From Acidimicrobiaceae bacterium (GTDB lineage: Bacteria > Actinomycetota > Acidimicrobiia > Acidimicrobiales > RAAP-2), in NCBI GenBank assembly GCA_003152555.1, contig PMAL01000179.1, positions 1 to 6,956 on the forward strand: a stretch of DNA of 6,956 bases, given 5' to 3'. The notes beneath the pieces are model-generated. The model was not told the DNA's origin. It searched no databases and saw only the letters and a program-made list of their open reading frames with translations. The translations under genes and the position numbers were made by a program. Shown in pieces: positions 1 to 5,889 of the stretch (position 1 is its first letter; each line of letters opens with the position of its first letter).

Positions 1-71
1 GTGGTGGCGGCGTCGGCCATGACCTCGTGGTCCGATGAACTACCCATCACAATGGCGACAACTGGCTGCAT
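1..71 (-). CDS. purE: PurE, N5-carboxyaminoimidazole ribonucleotide mutase (5' part only)
   Basis: Only the first 23 codons are present; the gene continues beyond the left edge. The translation begins MQPVVAIVMGSSSDHEVM, which matches the PurE N-terminus: a hydrophobic beta strand, then the MGSxSD loop that binds the substrate phosphate and ribose. By analogy with E. coli PurE (Ser16, Asp19), Ser11 and Asp14 are the loop residues. The enzyme converts N5-CAIR to CAIR in de novo purine synthesis, using the product of the gene just upstream. The ATG at 71-69 shares one base with the purK stop codon (TAATG) and has a GGGAG ribosome-binding site at 81-77 with 5 bases of spacing, so translational coupling to purK is likely. 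The call rests on a short segment, but the motif and the purK neighbour make it secure. Confidence 0.92.
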   Translation of the reverse strand, partial: MQPVVAIVMGSSSDHEVMADAAT

Positions 72-1252
72 TACGTCTCCCGAGTCTTCGTGCCGTACGC
101 GCGGGCACTCTTCCATGCTGTCACGTGGGCTAACTGGGCGTCGTCACCGAGCGCGGTGACGTGGCCGAGTTTTCGACCCGGTCGCCAGGATTTGGCGTAG
201 TCGTGCACGAATGCCCCCGGGACGCGTAGTGCGGCGTCGAGCGAGCTGGGCTCTTCGCCACCGACCAGGTTGACCATGACGGCATAGGCATGGGTGGGTG
301 AAGTATCGCCAAGGGGTTGGCCGCTCACGGCCCGCAAGTGATTGGCGAACTGACTCGTGACAGATCCTTCAATCGTCCAGTGGCCCGAGTTGTGCGGGCG
401 AAGGGCCACTTCATTGATGACCAGGCCAGCAGTAGTCACGAACAACTCAATGGCAAGGATGCCGACGACCTCTATCAGGGTGGCAATTCTTCTGCCGAGC
501 GCCGCGGCGTCGTCCGCGAGTTGTGCGGACACCTCCGCTGGCATTCGAACCTCCACGCACATGCCGTCCGATTGCACGGTCGTGACGAGGGGATAGAGCA
601 CGATCGAACCATCATTTCCGCGCACGACAAGTTGGGCCACTTCGCCGAGTAGATCAAGCCGCTCTTCGATGAGTACTTCACCCTTGGCGCTCAGTTCGTC
701 AATCATCGCGAGCGTTTCGGCTCGACTGGCGGGAAACAGTACGCCGCGACCGTCGTAGCCTCCGCGTGCTGCCTTTAAAACCGGAGGACCATTGAGCGTG
801 TCGAGGAAATCTGAGACGTGCGGCTCCCTCGAGGAATTGACCGCGAGAAAACGCGGCACCGGCAGGCCGGCATCGCTCAGCGCCTGACGCTGGAAGGTCT
901 TGTCGACGGCAAAACGTAGGGACGAGGCACTGGGGCGTAAGACGACGCCCCGACGTTCCAGCTGCGCGAGGTGGACCAGGTCAACCAGTTCGTGATCAAA
1001 GGTGACGACATCGACCTCTTCACTCAGACGCTCGATCGCGTCGACGTCGTGGGCGTCGCCGATGACTGCGTGGTCGCACGTGGCGACCGCCGGGTCGTCG
1101 GGTGTCGCTGCGAGCACGGTGATGCTGACGCCGACGCCGGGTGACGCTTCGCCCATCATGAACGCCAATTGACCAGCGCCCACCACGCCCACTCGAGTGA
1201 CGTGATGCTCGGCCGGGTGATCAGTCACGCACAGCACGCTACAGGTCTTCAA
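71..1252 (-). CDS. purK: PurK, N5-carboxyaminoimidazole ribonucleotide synthetase
   Basis: ATP-grasp enzyme of de novo purine synthesis. It makes N5-CAIR from aminoimidazole ribonucleotide, bicarbonate and ATP in the cytoplasm and feeds PurE. Residues are numbered from the TTG at 1252. The N-terminal Rossmann-like part has VGVVGAGQLA (21-30). The ATP-grasp region shows PSASSLRFAVDK (107-118), GLPVPRF (129-135), the glycine-rich RGGYDGRG (163-170), a paired E269 and N280-E281 for metal and ATP, and RPHNSGH (285-291). The C-terminal domain has the family segment YAKSWRPGRKLGHV (352-365). The length of about 390 residues is normal. The start is uncertain. TTG at 1252 overlaps the preceding gene by 4 bases (TTGA); GTG at 1228 would give a protein starting MTDHPAEHH and better fits the usual short N-terminus. 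Neither has a clear ribosome-binding site. A small oddity is Leu at 284, where many PurK proteins have Pro (APRxHNSGH). Confidence 0.95.
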   Translation of the reverse strand: MKTCSVLCVTDHPAEHHVTRVGVVGAGQLAFMMGEASPGVGVSITVLAATPDDPAVATCDHAVIGDAHDVDAIERLSEEVDVVTFDHELVDLVHLAQLERRGVVLRPSASSLRFAVDKTFQRQALSDAGLPVPRFLAVNSSREPHVSDFLDTLNGPPVLKAARGGYDGRGVLFPASRAETLAMIDELSAKGEVLIEERLDLLGEVAQLVVRGNDGSIVLYPLVTTVQSDGMCVEVRMPAEVSAQLADDAAALGRRIATLIEVVGILAIELFVTTAGLVINEVALRPHNSGHWTIEGSVTSQFANHLRAVSGQPLGDTSPTHAYAVMVNLVGGEEPSSLDAALRVPGAFVHDYAKSWRPGRKLGHVTALGDDAQLAHVTAWKSARAYGTKTRET

Positions 1253-1848
1253 TACGGCAGGCGCGTGTGCTTGAACTCGTTGAGGTCGGGCTGCAGGGCC
1301 ATGAGTGTGATCAAGGACTCAATTATCTTCGCCGACTCCGCGCCGTCGTCGGTCGGCGGGACCATGTAGCGCACGAACGTGGCGTCGCCGTTGACCACAA
1401 AGGTGGGCACGCCAAACGCTTCGTAAGTGGAGAACTCCTCGTAACTCTTGCCAATGACCTCGTGGGGCCGTCTCGATTCAATGTCAGCGCGCACCTGTTC
1501 CATGTCGACGCCCAGCGGACGCAGCACTGCGTCGATTTCCTCGATCGTCACCAAGCGAACGGCCCGCTCGTGTCGCGCTCGAAAGAGGGCCTCGTGGGTC
1601 GCGTAGAAAAGGGCCGGCTGCTGGTCGCGCACCGAGACGCTGACGGCCAGTGAAAGGTGATCCGCATCGAATGAAGGGTCGTTCCACACGTCGGGCGCGC
1701 CATCCTCCTTGTAGCCCTGGCTCATCGTCCAGGGCACAAAGTTCACGTCGAAGTCGGCGCCGGCTTCGAGTGCTTTCAGTACGTGCAGGTGGATATTTTT
1801 CGCGAAGGGACAGCGATAGTCGTAGGAAAGGTCAAAAGAAGTCACCAT
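1249..1848 (-). CDS. DsbA-family thioredoxin-fold protein with a single active-site cysteine
   Basis: 199 residues with the layout of the DsbA/FrnE/HCCA-isomerase superfamily. An opening beta strand (FDLSYDYRCPFAKNIH, 5-20) leads to the active-site turn at Cys13. A helical insert covers about 60-140, and the conserved cis-proline loop is FGVPTFVVNG (145-154, Pro148). The usual CxxC is CPFA here, and Cys13 is the only cysteine in the protein. It therefore cannot form an internal disulfide and would work as a monothiol, for instance with mycothiol or another small thiol, or as a transferase/isomerase-type enzyme. No signal peptide is visible, so it is probably cytoplasmic. The ATG at 1848 lies 16 bases after the nuclease stop and has no strong ribosome-binding site. 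The 3' end abuts or overlaps purK, which implies co-transcription. The fold is a confident call; the reaction is unknown. Confidence 0.87.
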   Translation of the reverse strand: MVTSFDLSYDYRCPFAKNIHLHVLKALEAGADFDVNFVPWTMSQGYKEDGAPDVWNDPSFDADHLSLAVSVSVRDQQPALFYATHEALFRARHERAVRLVTIEEIDAVLRPLGVDMEQVRADIESRRPHEVIGKSYEEFSTYEAFGVPTFVVNGDATFVRYMVPPTDDGAESAKIIESLITLMALQPDLNEFKHTRLPY

Positions 1849-1864
1849 TCCAGACTAGGGATGA

Positions 1865-2653
1865 CTATGCCGGAACCGGCACGCCGTCCGCCTTGCAAAT
1901 TTCTCGGTAGGCGCAGAATCGGCACGAACTCTTCGACGGCGTCGCCGGAAACTCCCCGTCGTCGTAGTAGCGGTTGATCCGCTGCCACGCGTTTGCCGCG
2001 GCGCTCGCACGGGCTCTGATGGTCACCTCGGACACGGATCGTTCGATGGTTTCACCCTGGGCCACGTAGAGCAGTCGTATCTTGTTGGGCTGCTCGCCGA
2101 GCTTGGCCTCGCACAGTGCGGCGTACAGCTCGGCGTTGGCGAAGGTACTGGTGTCGTAGTTCCGGTTGGGCAGACCGCCGGTCTTGTAGTCGACGATCAC
2201 CAGCTCACCGTCGGGGTCGCGGTCGAGGCGGTCAAGAATCCCGAAGAGTGGCGTGCCGTCAATCTCTACGCCGAGGCGCAACTCCACGCCTTCGTGGTTG
2301 ATGGCCGTGGGATCTTCCATCTCGAAATACGTGGTGATGATCGCCCGGGTCTCTTGCAAGAGTTTCTTGAGCATCGCGTCATCCATGCCAATGTCGTTGC
2401 GCACGTCCACAGTGAGGACGGCTTCAATTGCCGAATCAACAAAATCGCGGGTCCGCTCAATGGTTCGCTCCGGCGCGGGTAACCGGTGGAGGTGCTCGAA
2501 GATGTAGTGGACAAATCGACCCTTGGCCGAGGCGTAACTCGCCGGTTGGGGGATTCGCTCGACGGAGGCGTGCTGGTACTTGCGCGGACACGATTGGAAG
2601 TCTTGGAGCCGCGATGGTGAGAGGGACTTTGGTAGCGGCTGTTCGAATGACAT
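1865..2653 (-). CDS. RecB-like PD-(D/E)XK nuclease with probable 4Fe-4S cluster
   Basis: 262 residues from the ATG at 2653. Order of motifs: LSPSRLQDFQSCPRKYQ (11-27), typical of RecB/AddB/Cas4-type nucleases, with Cys22; G45xxxH49 in the first nuclease helix; GILDRLDR (138-145) with the motif II aspartate D141; VIVDYKTGG (152-160) with catalytic D155 and K157; an ELYAAL helix (175-180) replacing the usual QxxxY motif; and C244-x2-C247-x5-C253. Cys22 plus these three match the four cysteines that hold the 4Fe-4S cluster in AddB and Cas4. Without a helicase domain it resembles the short stand-alone RecB-family exonucleases of actinobacteria (Rv2119 of M. tuberculosis, from memory). Role: probably DNA processing or repair; the substrate is unknown. 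The frame stays open upstream to 2818, but the 2653 start is preferred because the domain begins there and GGTGG sits just upstream. It is the first gene of the minus-strand operon. Confidence 0.9.
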   Translation of the reverse strand: MSFEQPLPKSLSPSRLQDFQSCPRKYQHASVERIPQPASYASAKGRFVHYIFEHLHRLPAPERTIERTRDFVDSAIEAVLTVDVRNDIGMDDAMLKKLLQETRAIITTYFEMEDPTAINHEGVELRLGVEIDGTPLFGILDRLDRDPDGELVIVDYKTGGLPNRNYDTSTFANAELYAALCEAKLGEQPNKIRLLYVAQGETIERSVSEVTIRARASAAANAWQRINRYYDDGEFPATPSKSSCRFCAYREICKADGVPVPA

Positions 2654-2717
2654 AATTCCACCATACGGTACGCCTGTAACGCGCCCTTTTCGAACATGTG
2701 GGGAGTAGACATGATGT
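2654..2717. promoter_or_regulatory. Divergent intergenic region between the nuclease operon and the 2718 gene
   Basis: These 64 bases separate two genes read away from each other, so they should hold both promoters. On the minus strand a poor candidate is TTCGAA (2694-2689) followed after 18 bases by TACCGT. GGTGG then serves as ribosome-binding site for the nuclease. On the plus strand GGGGAG at 2700-2705 lies 12 bases before the GTG at 2718. A perfect 8-base inverted repeat, TGTTCGAA (2640-2647) and TTCGAACA (2689-2696), brackets the region; its left arm falls within the nuclease's first codons. No promoter matches consensus well. Confidence 0.45.
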
Positions 2718-3023
2718 GTGAAGACCCGCCCGACTGTTATTCGACGTGGGAACCTGGTGCGCACTAGCCAATGGGCCGGTCTGCGCGCTGGCGACGCCGT
2801 GGTGGTTGACGGCGTCAAAGAGCGGCGTCAACAGTGGGAATTTGTGGCGTACGTCACTAATGAGGCGACGGGCGAGGAATGGGTCGACGTACGCGGTGGT
2901 CGGGTTGGCGAATCGAAGGGCCGTTCGTTTCGACCGGAATTGATTTATCCCAGTGGGTCCAAACGGGGATCGCGATTAGTCGGATTGCCACTTTCCTTGG
3001 CGCCACAGTTGCCAATCTTTTAG
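2718..3023 (+). CDS. Conserved-looking 101-residue protein of unknown function
   Basis: Starts at GTG 2718 (VKTRPTVIRRGNLVR as coded) and ends at TAG 3021. It is highly charged with no membrane segment or signal peptide and is probably cytoplasmic. The first part (about 10-48) looks like a small beta barrel: GLRAGDAVVVDG reads like a KOW/SH3-type turn, followed by WEFVAYVTNEATGEEWVDV. A basic glycine-rich stretch (GGRVGESKGRSFRPE, 60-74) follows, then a short proline-rich tail. This composition suggests a nucleic-acid or protein-binding role, but that is inference and I do not recognise the family by name. Reasons to accept it as real: it fills the divergent gap, the opposite strand has no better frame, and the protein has balanced, structured-looking composition. 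The GGGGAG at 2700-2705 is rather far (12 bases) from the start. Confidence 0.72.
   Translation: MKTRPTVIRRGNLVRTSQWAGLRAGDAVVVDGVKERRQQWEFVAYVTNEATGEEWVDVRGGRVGESKGRSFRPELIYPSGSKRGSRLVGLPLSLAPQLPIF
2997..3020 (+). terminator. Weak terminator-like hairpin at the end of the 2718 gene
   Basis: TTGGCG (2997-3002) can pair with TGCCAA (3010-3015) across a 7-base loop, with one G-U pair, and TCTTTT follows directly (3016-3021). The structure overlaps the last codons and the stop. The stem is short, so this is only a candidate intrinsic terminator. Confidence 0.3.
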
Positions 3024-3070
3024 GGACGTGGAGCCTCCTTCGCCGCACCAGTAAAACAGTAGGTCTGGAC

Positions 3071-3089
3071 TGACGTCAACTGCAGTTGA
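3071..3089. repeat. Two overlapping perfect palindromes
   Basis: TGACGTCA (3071-3078) and TCAACTGCAGTTGA (3076-3089) are each exact palindromes of 8 and 14 bases and share three bases. Lying in non-coding DNA upstream of the permease promoter candidate, they look like binding sites for dimeric regulators. No T-run follows, so a terminator is unlikely. Confidence 0.5.
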
Positions 3090-3150
3090 ATGGGCATGTC
3101 GTCGTGGGTTCAAAATCTTGAAATGTAGGCAATTTGTGGTGCTGGCACTA

Positions 3151-3185
3151 CGTTCGTTCGGGTGTTGACTACCTCGGATCGAACG
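3151..3185. repeat. Interrupted dyad overlapping the candidate permease -35 box
   Basis: CGTTCGTTC (3151-3159) and GATCGAACG (3177-3185) are inverted copies of each other with one mismatch (8 of 9 paired). The axis falls at 3168, inside TTGACT (3165-3170). A dimeric repressor bound here would cover the -35 element. The arrangement is seen directly; the operator role is inferred. Confidence 0.4.
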
Positions 3186-3192
3186 CATTTTT
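3165..3192 (+). promoter_or_regulatory. Candidate sigma-70-type promoter for the permease
   Basis: TTGACT at 3165-3170 differs from the -35 consensus at one base. After 16 bases comes ATTTTT (3187-3192), a weak -10. Transcription would start near 3199 and give a leader of about 50 bases before the 3248 frame. The -35 is good and the -10 is poor, so an activator may be needed or the true -10 may be elsewhere. Confidence 0.35.
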
Positions 3193-3247
3193 CGACCAGA
3201 ATGCTACGAAGAAAAGCCGAGAAATTGACCCCGGGGGGTGGACTGCG

Positions 3248-3298
3248 ATGACGACGCGCGCGCAGATTAATGGGCCATCCGTGCGTGACACGTGCTGA
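3248..3298 (+). CDS. Possible 16-residue leader peptide overlapping the permease start
   Basis: The frame reads MTTRAQINGPSVRDTC and stops with TGA at 3296-3298. Its ATG has the best ribosome-binding site of the right half of the window, GGGGGGTGG at 3233-3241 with a 6-base gap. The permease GTG at 3292 lies inside its last codons in another frame (7-base overlap) and has no Shine-Dalgarno sequence of its own. This suggests that ribosomes finishing the small frame restart on the permease. An alternative is that this is the true N-terminus of the permease and a sequencing error or programmed frameshift separates the two. The peptide resembles nothing I recognise, and it could be a chance frame. 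Confidence 0.35.
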   Translation: MTTRAQINGPSVRDTC

Positions 3299-5811
3299 AC
3301 GTTTCTTGGTACTGGTTTCGCACCAGCCTCTCTCGCCGCTTGACTAGCTACCTTTCGATTGCGCTACTCATTGGCCTCGTGGGTGGGATAGCGATGGGCT
3401 CGGTGATTGCGGCTCAACGCACCTCGTCGTCCTACAACGTCTTTTTGGCGAGCACGAATCCGTCGGATATCGACATGACGATTGGGGCACCCAATCTCAC
3501 TAGTGAACTCTCGCACCTGCCCTTGGTGAAGCATGTGGGTACGGCCACCCTGTACGACGGAGCGTTTCCGGTCGGCGGACACGGTAAGCCCTTATTTCCA
3601 CCGGCGTTACTTTCGGGCAAGGTCATCACGGTGGCGAGCTTGAGCGGTGAGTTCTTTTCACTAGACAAGGTCGCGGTTGATCAGGGCCGCATGGCGAATC
3701 CGAAAAAGCTCGATGAATTCGTTACCACCGCCAATGCGGCGCAACTCATGGGATGGCGAGTCGGCCAGTCAATTCCCATGTATCTCTACACTGGCCCGCA
3801 AACGTCGCTGCCCACCTTCGGCACTGGCAAGTTGAAGCCCACGCTGGCACTCAACATGAAGTTGGTGGGTACCGTGACCGTCAACACGCAGGTTGTGTCC
3901 GATGAGGTTGACAAGTACCCCGCATTCATGATTTTCACTCCCGCCGTGGCGAAGCGATTGAACGCGAAGGGAATTAACTACATTGATTACGCCCTGCAAC
4001 TCGACCACGGGGCTCGTGACGTGCCCGCCGTGGAGCGCGAAATAATCAAGTCACTTCCTAAAGGTACGACGTACACCTTTCACGTTTCGTCGAGCGTCGC
4101 GGCGCAAGTGAATAAGTCAATCGAGCCCGAAGCCATTGCCTTGGGTATTTTCGGTTTGATTGCCGCGTTGGCTGCCCTTGTCATTGCGAGCAGTCTCATT
4201 GCCCGGGTCTTGCAAAGCGATGGCGAGGATCTACTGGTACTTCGCTCGCTCGGGGCCCCACCCTCCATGGTCGCAGGTTCCGTGTTGTTGGGCGTACTCG
4301 GCTCGGTGCTCGCCGGCGCGGTGCTGGCAGTCGTGGTTGGCGTGGCGTTGACGCCACTGTCACCATTGGGTCCGGTACACCCTATTTATCCATTTAAGGG
4401 CCTTCGCTTCGATTGGTTGGTCTTAGGACTTGGATTCGCCATCATTGTGCTGGTGCTCGCCTCGATTGCCACCACACTCGCGTGGCGACGGGCCCGACGC
4501 AATAGTTCGCAACGCCGTCTCTTTGACACCCCGGTGGCGTCGCGACTAACACGGTTTCTCGCAGAAATTGGCATACCCGTGACCATGGTGGCGGGGGTAC
4601 GATTCGCGACAGAACCGGGAAAGGATCGTGACGCCGTTCCCGTTCGAGCCGCGCTTTTAGGTTCAGTAATGGCCGTCATGCTCGTCGTCGCAACCGTGAC
4701 CTTCGGCAGCGGTCTCAGTACCCTAATTTCGCGTCCCGCGCTGTACGGCTGGAACTGGAACTACGCCCTCACCGGCAACGGCTCGGATATTCCGCCGCAA
4801 TCGACGAACCTGTTGACATCGGATCACGACGTCTCTGGCTGGTCGGGTGTCAGTTTCGCAGCCGTGCAAATTGACGGTGCGGCCACGCCGGTGCTGCTCA
4901 TGAGGCCCTACGCGAAGGTCAGCCCGTTGCTGCTGTCAGGACACGGTCTTGAAAAAACGAATCAAATCGTGCTCGGACCCGCGACCATGCAAGCGCTGCA
5001 CAAGCGTTTGGGCGAGACGGTGACCATTTCATATGGATCGCCCAAGGACTATCCGGTGTACGTGCCGCCAACGCAGCTCACCATTGTGGGTACAGCCGCA
5101 ATGCCCGCGGTGGGTAATCCATTGAGTGGACACCCATCCATGGGCACCGGCGCCATTCTTTCATTCGGTGTGGAGCCCAAGGTCATGGAAAAATTCCTGC
5201 TGTCGCCGTACCCCACGCTTAATGGCGCCAAGATGGTATTCGTTCGTTTTCGTGTCGGTGTTTCCGATGCCGCGGGTCTTCAGTCACTCAAGAGCGTCGA
5301 CAAAGCGGGCAACAAGGCGCTTTACGCGGTGCCCGATGGGGAAGGTAAAGGCGACAGCGTCGAGCCGTTACCCGTGCAGTACCCCGCCGAAATCGAGAAC
5401 TACCGGTCCATCGGTGACACGCCGTCGGTGCTGGCGCTGGGACTGGCGGCCGGAGCGTCAGTGGCGCTCGGTCTCACGTTGACGGCGTCGGTGCGTCGTC
5501 GTCGTCGCGAACTCGCCATGTTGCGGGCCCTGGGATTCACTGGCCGACAGTTGCGCTCGACGATTGCCTGGCAGGCGACGGTCGCGGGCGTTGCCGGCGT
5601 CGTGGTGGGCGTGCCATTGGGCATCGCGCTCGGGCGATGGCTCTGGACACTCTTCGCGCGCTACATCAACGCCGTACCCGAGCCGACGATTCCAGTTATT
5701 TCGGTGATAATCGTCTCGGTGTGCGCGTTGCTACTGGTAAACATTGTGGCCGCACTGCCCGCTCAAATAGCTGCGCGAGTCTCGACGGCCCAGGTCCTGC
5801 GCGGGGAATAG
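3292..5811 (+). CDS. FtsX/MacB-type ABC transporter permease, duplicated FtsX modules
   Basis: 839 residues with eight predicted membrane segments: about 19-42, 280-305, 327-355, 373-398, 453-479, 711-734, 760-785 and 798-823. Two large extracytoplasmic domains (43-278 and 480-708) give the MacB-like plan repeated twice. Cytoplasmic loops obey the positive-inside rule (RRARRNSSQRR after segment 4; five arginines at 735-739). The coupling helices that contact an ATPase are visible as EDLLVLRSLGAPPSMV (312-327) and RRELAMLRALGFTGRQL (738-754). The end, STAQVLRGE, is the usual FtsX tail. The linker EPGKDRDAVPVRAALLG (441-457) and ALYGWNWNY (483-491) recall an actinobacterial permease subfamily. 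Such proteins use ATP hydrolysis by a partner to move or extract lipids, peptides or lipoproteins; the substrate here is unknown. No ATPase gene adjoins it. The GTG at 3292 is effectively the first possible start, because TGA lies two codons upstream. Confidence 0.94.
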   Translation: MLNVSWYWFRTSLSRRLTSYLSIALLIGLVGGIAMGSVIAAQRTSSSYNVFLASTNPSDIDMTIGAPNLTSELSHLPLVKHVGTATLYDGAFPVGGHGKPLFPPALLSGKVITVASLSGEFFSLDKVAVDQGRMANPKKLDEFVTTANAAQLMGWRVGQSIPMYLYTGPQTSLPTFGTGKLKPTLALNMKLVGTVTVNTQVVSDEVDKYPAFMIFTPAVAKRLNAKGINYIDYALQLDHGARDVPAVEREIIKSLPKGTTYTFHVSSSVAAQVNKSIEPEAIALGIFGLIAALAALVIASSLIARVLQSDGEDLLVLRSLGAPPSMVAGSVLLGVLGSVLAGAVLAVVVGVALTPLSPLGPVHPIYPFKGLRFDWLVLGLGFAIIVLVLASIATTLAWRRARRNSSQRRLFDTPVASRLTRFLAEIGIPVTMVAGVRFATEPGKDRDAVPVRAALLGSVMAVMLVVATVTFGSGLSTLISRPALYGWNWNYALTGNGSDIPPQSTNLLTSDHDVSGWSGVSFAAVQIDGAATPVLLMRPYAKVSPLLLSGHGLEKTNQIVLGPATMQALHKRLGETVTISYGSPKDYPVYVPPTQLTIVGTAAMPAVGNPLSGHPSMGTGAILSFGVEPKVMEKFLLSPYPTLNGAKMVFVRFRVGVSDAAGLQSLKSVDKAGNKALYAVPDGEGKGDSVEPLPVQYPAEIENYRSIGDTPSVLALGLAAGASVALGLTLTASVRRRRRELAMLRALGFTGRQLRSTIAWQATVAGVAGVVVGVPLGIALGRWLWTLFARYINAVPEPTIPVISVIIVSVCALLLVNIVAALPAQIAARVSTAQVLRGE

Positions 5812-5834
5812 GGCCCGTCGCCGCGCCCAGTTTC

Positions 5835-5862
5835 TTGACCTGGCCTGACAAGGGAGTATGAA
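5835..5862 (+). promoter_or_regulatory. Candidate promoter of the first response regulator
   Basis: TTGACC (5835-5840) and TATGAA (5857-5862), 16 bases apart, form the best sigma-70-type promoter in the window. It lies in the 78 bases between the permease stop and the regulator. A start near 5869 would leave only about 20 untranslated bases. A second hexamer, TACTCT (5875-5880), could place a start at or next to the GTG at 5890 and give a leaderless message, but it lacks a good -35. The regulator can therefore probably be expressed independently of the permease. Confidence 0.5.
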
Positions 5863-5889
5863 CCGTTTGGGTGGTACTCTTACCTTCCT

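Larger units (their letters stand above)
3024..3291 (+). promoter_or_regulatory. Structured 268-base region upstream of the permease
   Basis: No protein gene of normal size is supported here on either strand. It contains, in order: overlapping palindromes at 3071-3089; an interrupted dyad at 3151-3185 centred on a TTGACT hexamer; a candidate -10 (ATTTTT, 3187-3192); a G-rich ribosome-binding site at 3233-3241; and a 16-codon frame from 3248 that runs into the permease start. It most likely holds the permease promoter, one or more operators, and an mRNA leader of roughly 50 bases before the small frame. The individual elements are listed separately. Confidence 0.55.

Noticed and set aside
280..341. 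Leucine instead of proline in the purK motif before RPHNSGH (residue 284)
   Set aside because: All other catalytic motifs are intact, so this is more likely natural variation than a sign of an inactive enzyme.
2654..2818. Longer nuclease start adding 55 N-terminal residues
   Set aside because: The extra segment is low-complexity and basic, crosses the divergent gap and overlaps the 2718 gene. The nuclease domain and a GGTGG ribosome-binding site fit the ATG at 2653.
3105..3120. GGTTCAAAATC resembles a tRNA T-loop
   Set aside because: The flanking bases do not form a T-stem and no acceptor stem, D-arm or anticodon arm can be built around it.
2976..3188. 70-codon minus-strand frame in the non-coding region
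   Set aside because: It has no ribosome-binding site or recognisable protein character, and it runs through the end of the 2718 gene and the palindromes.
5494..5508. CGT triplet repeat
   Set aside because: It encodes five arginines (735-739) at the cytoplasmic end of a membrane segment, where positive charge is expected. It is short and explained by the protein.
5811..5836. Possible terminator GGGC...GCCC followed by AGTTTCTT after the permease
   Set aside because: Only four base pairs can form around a 10-base loop and the T-run is interrupted, so it is too weak to call.
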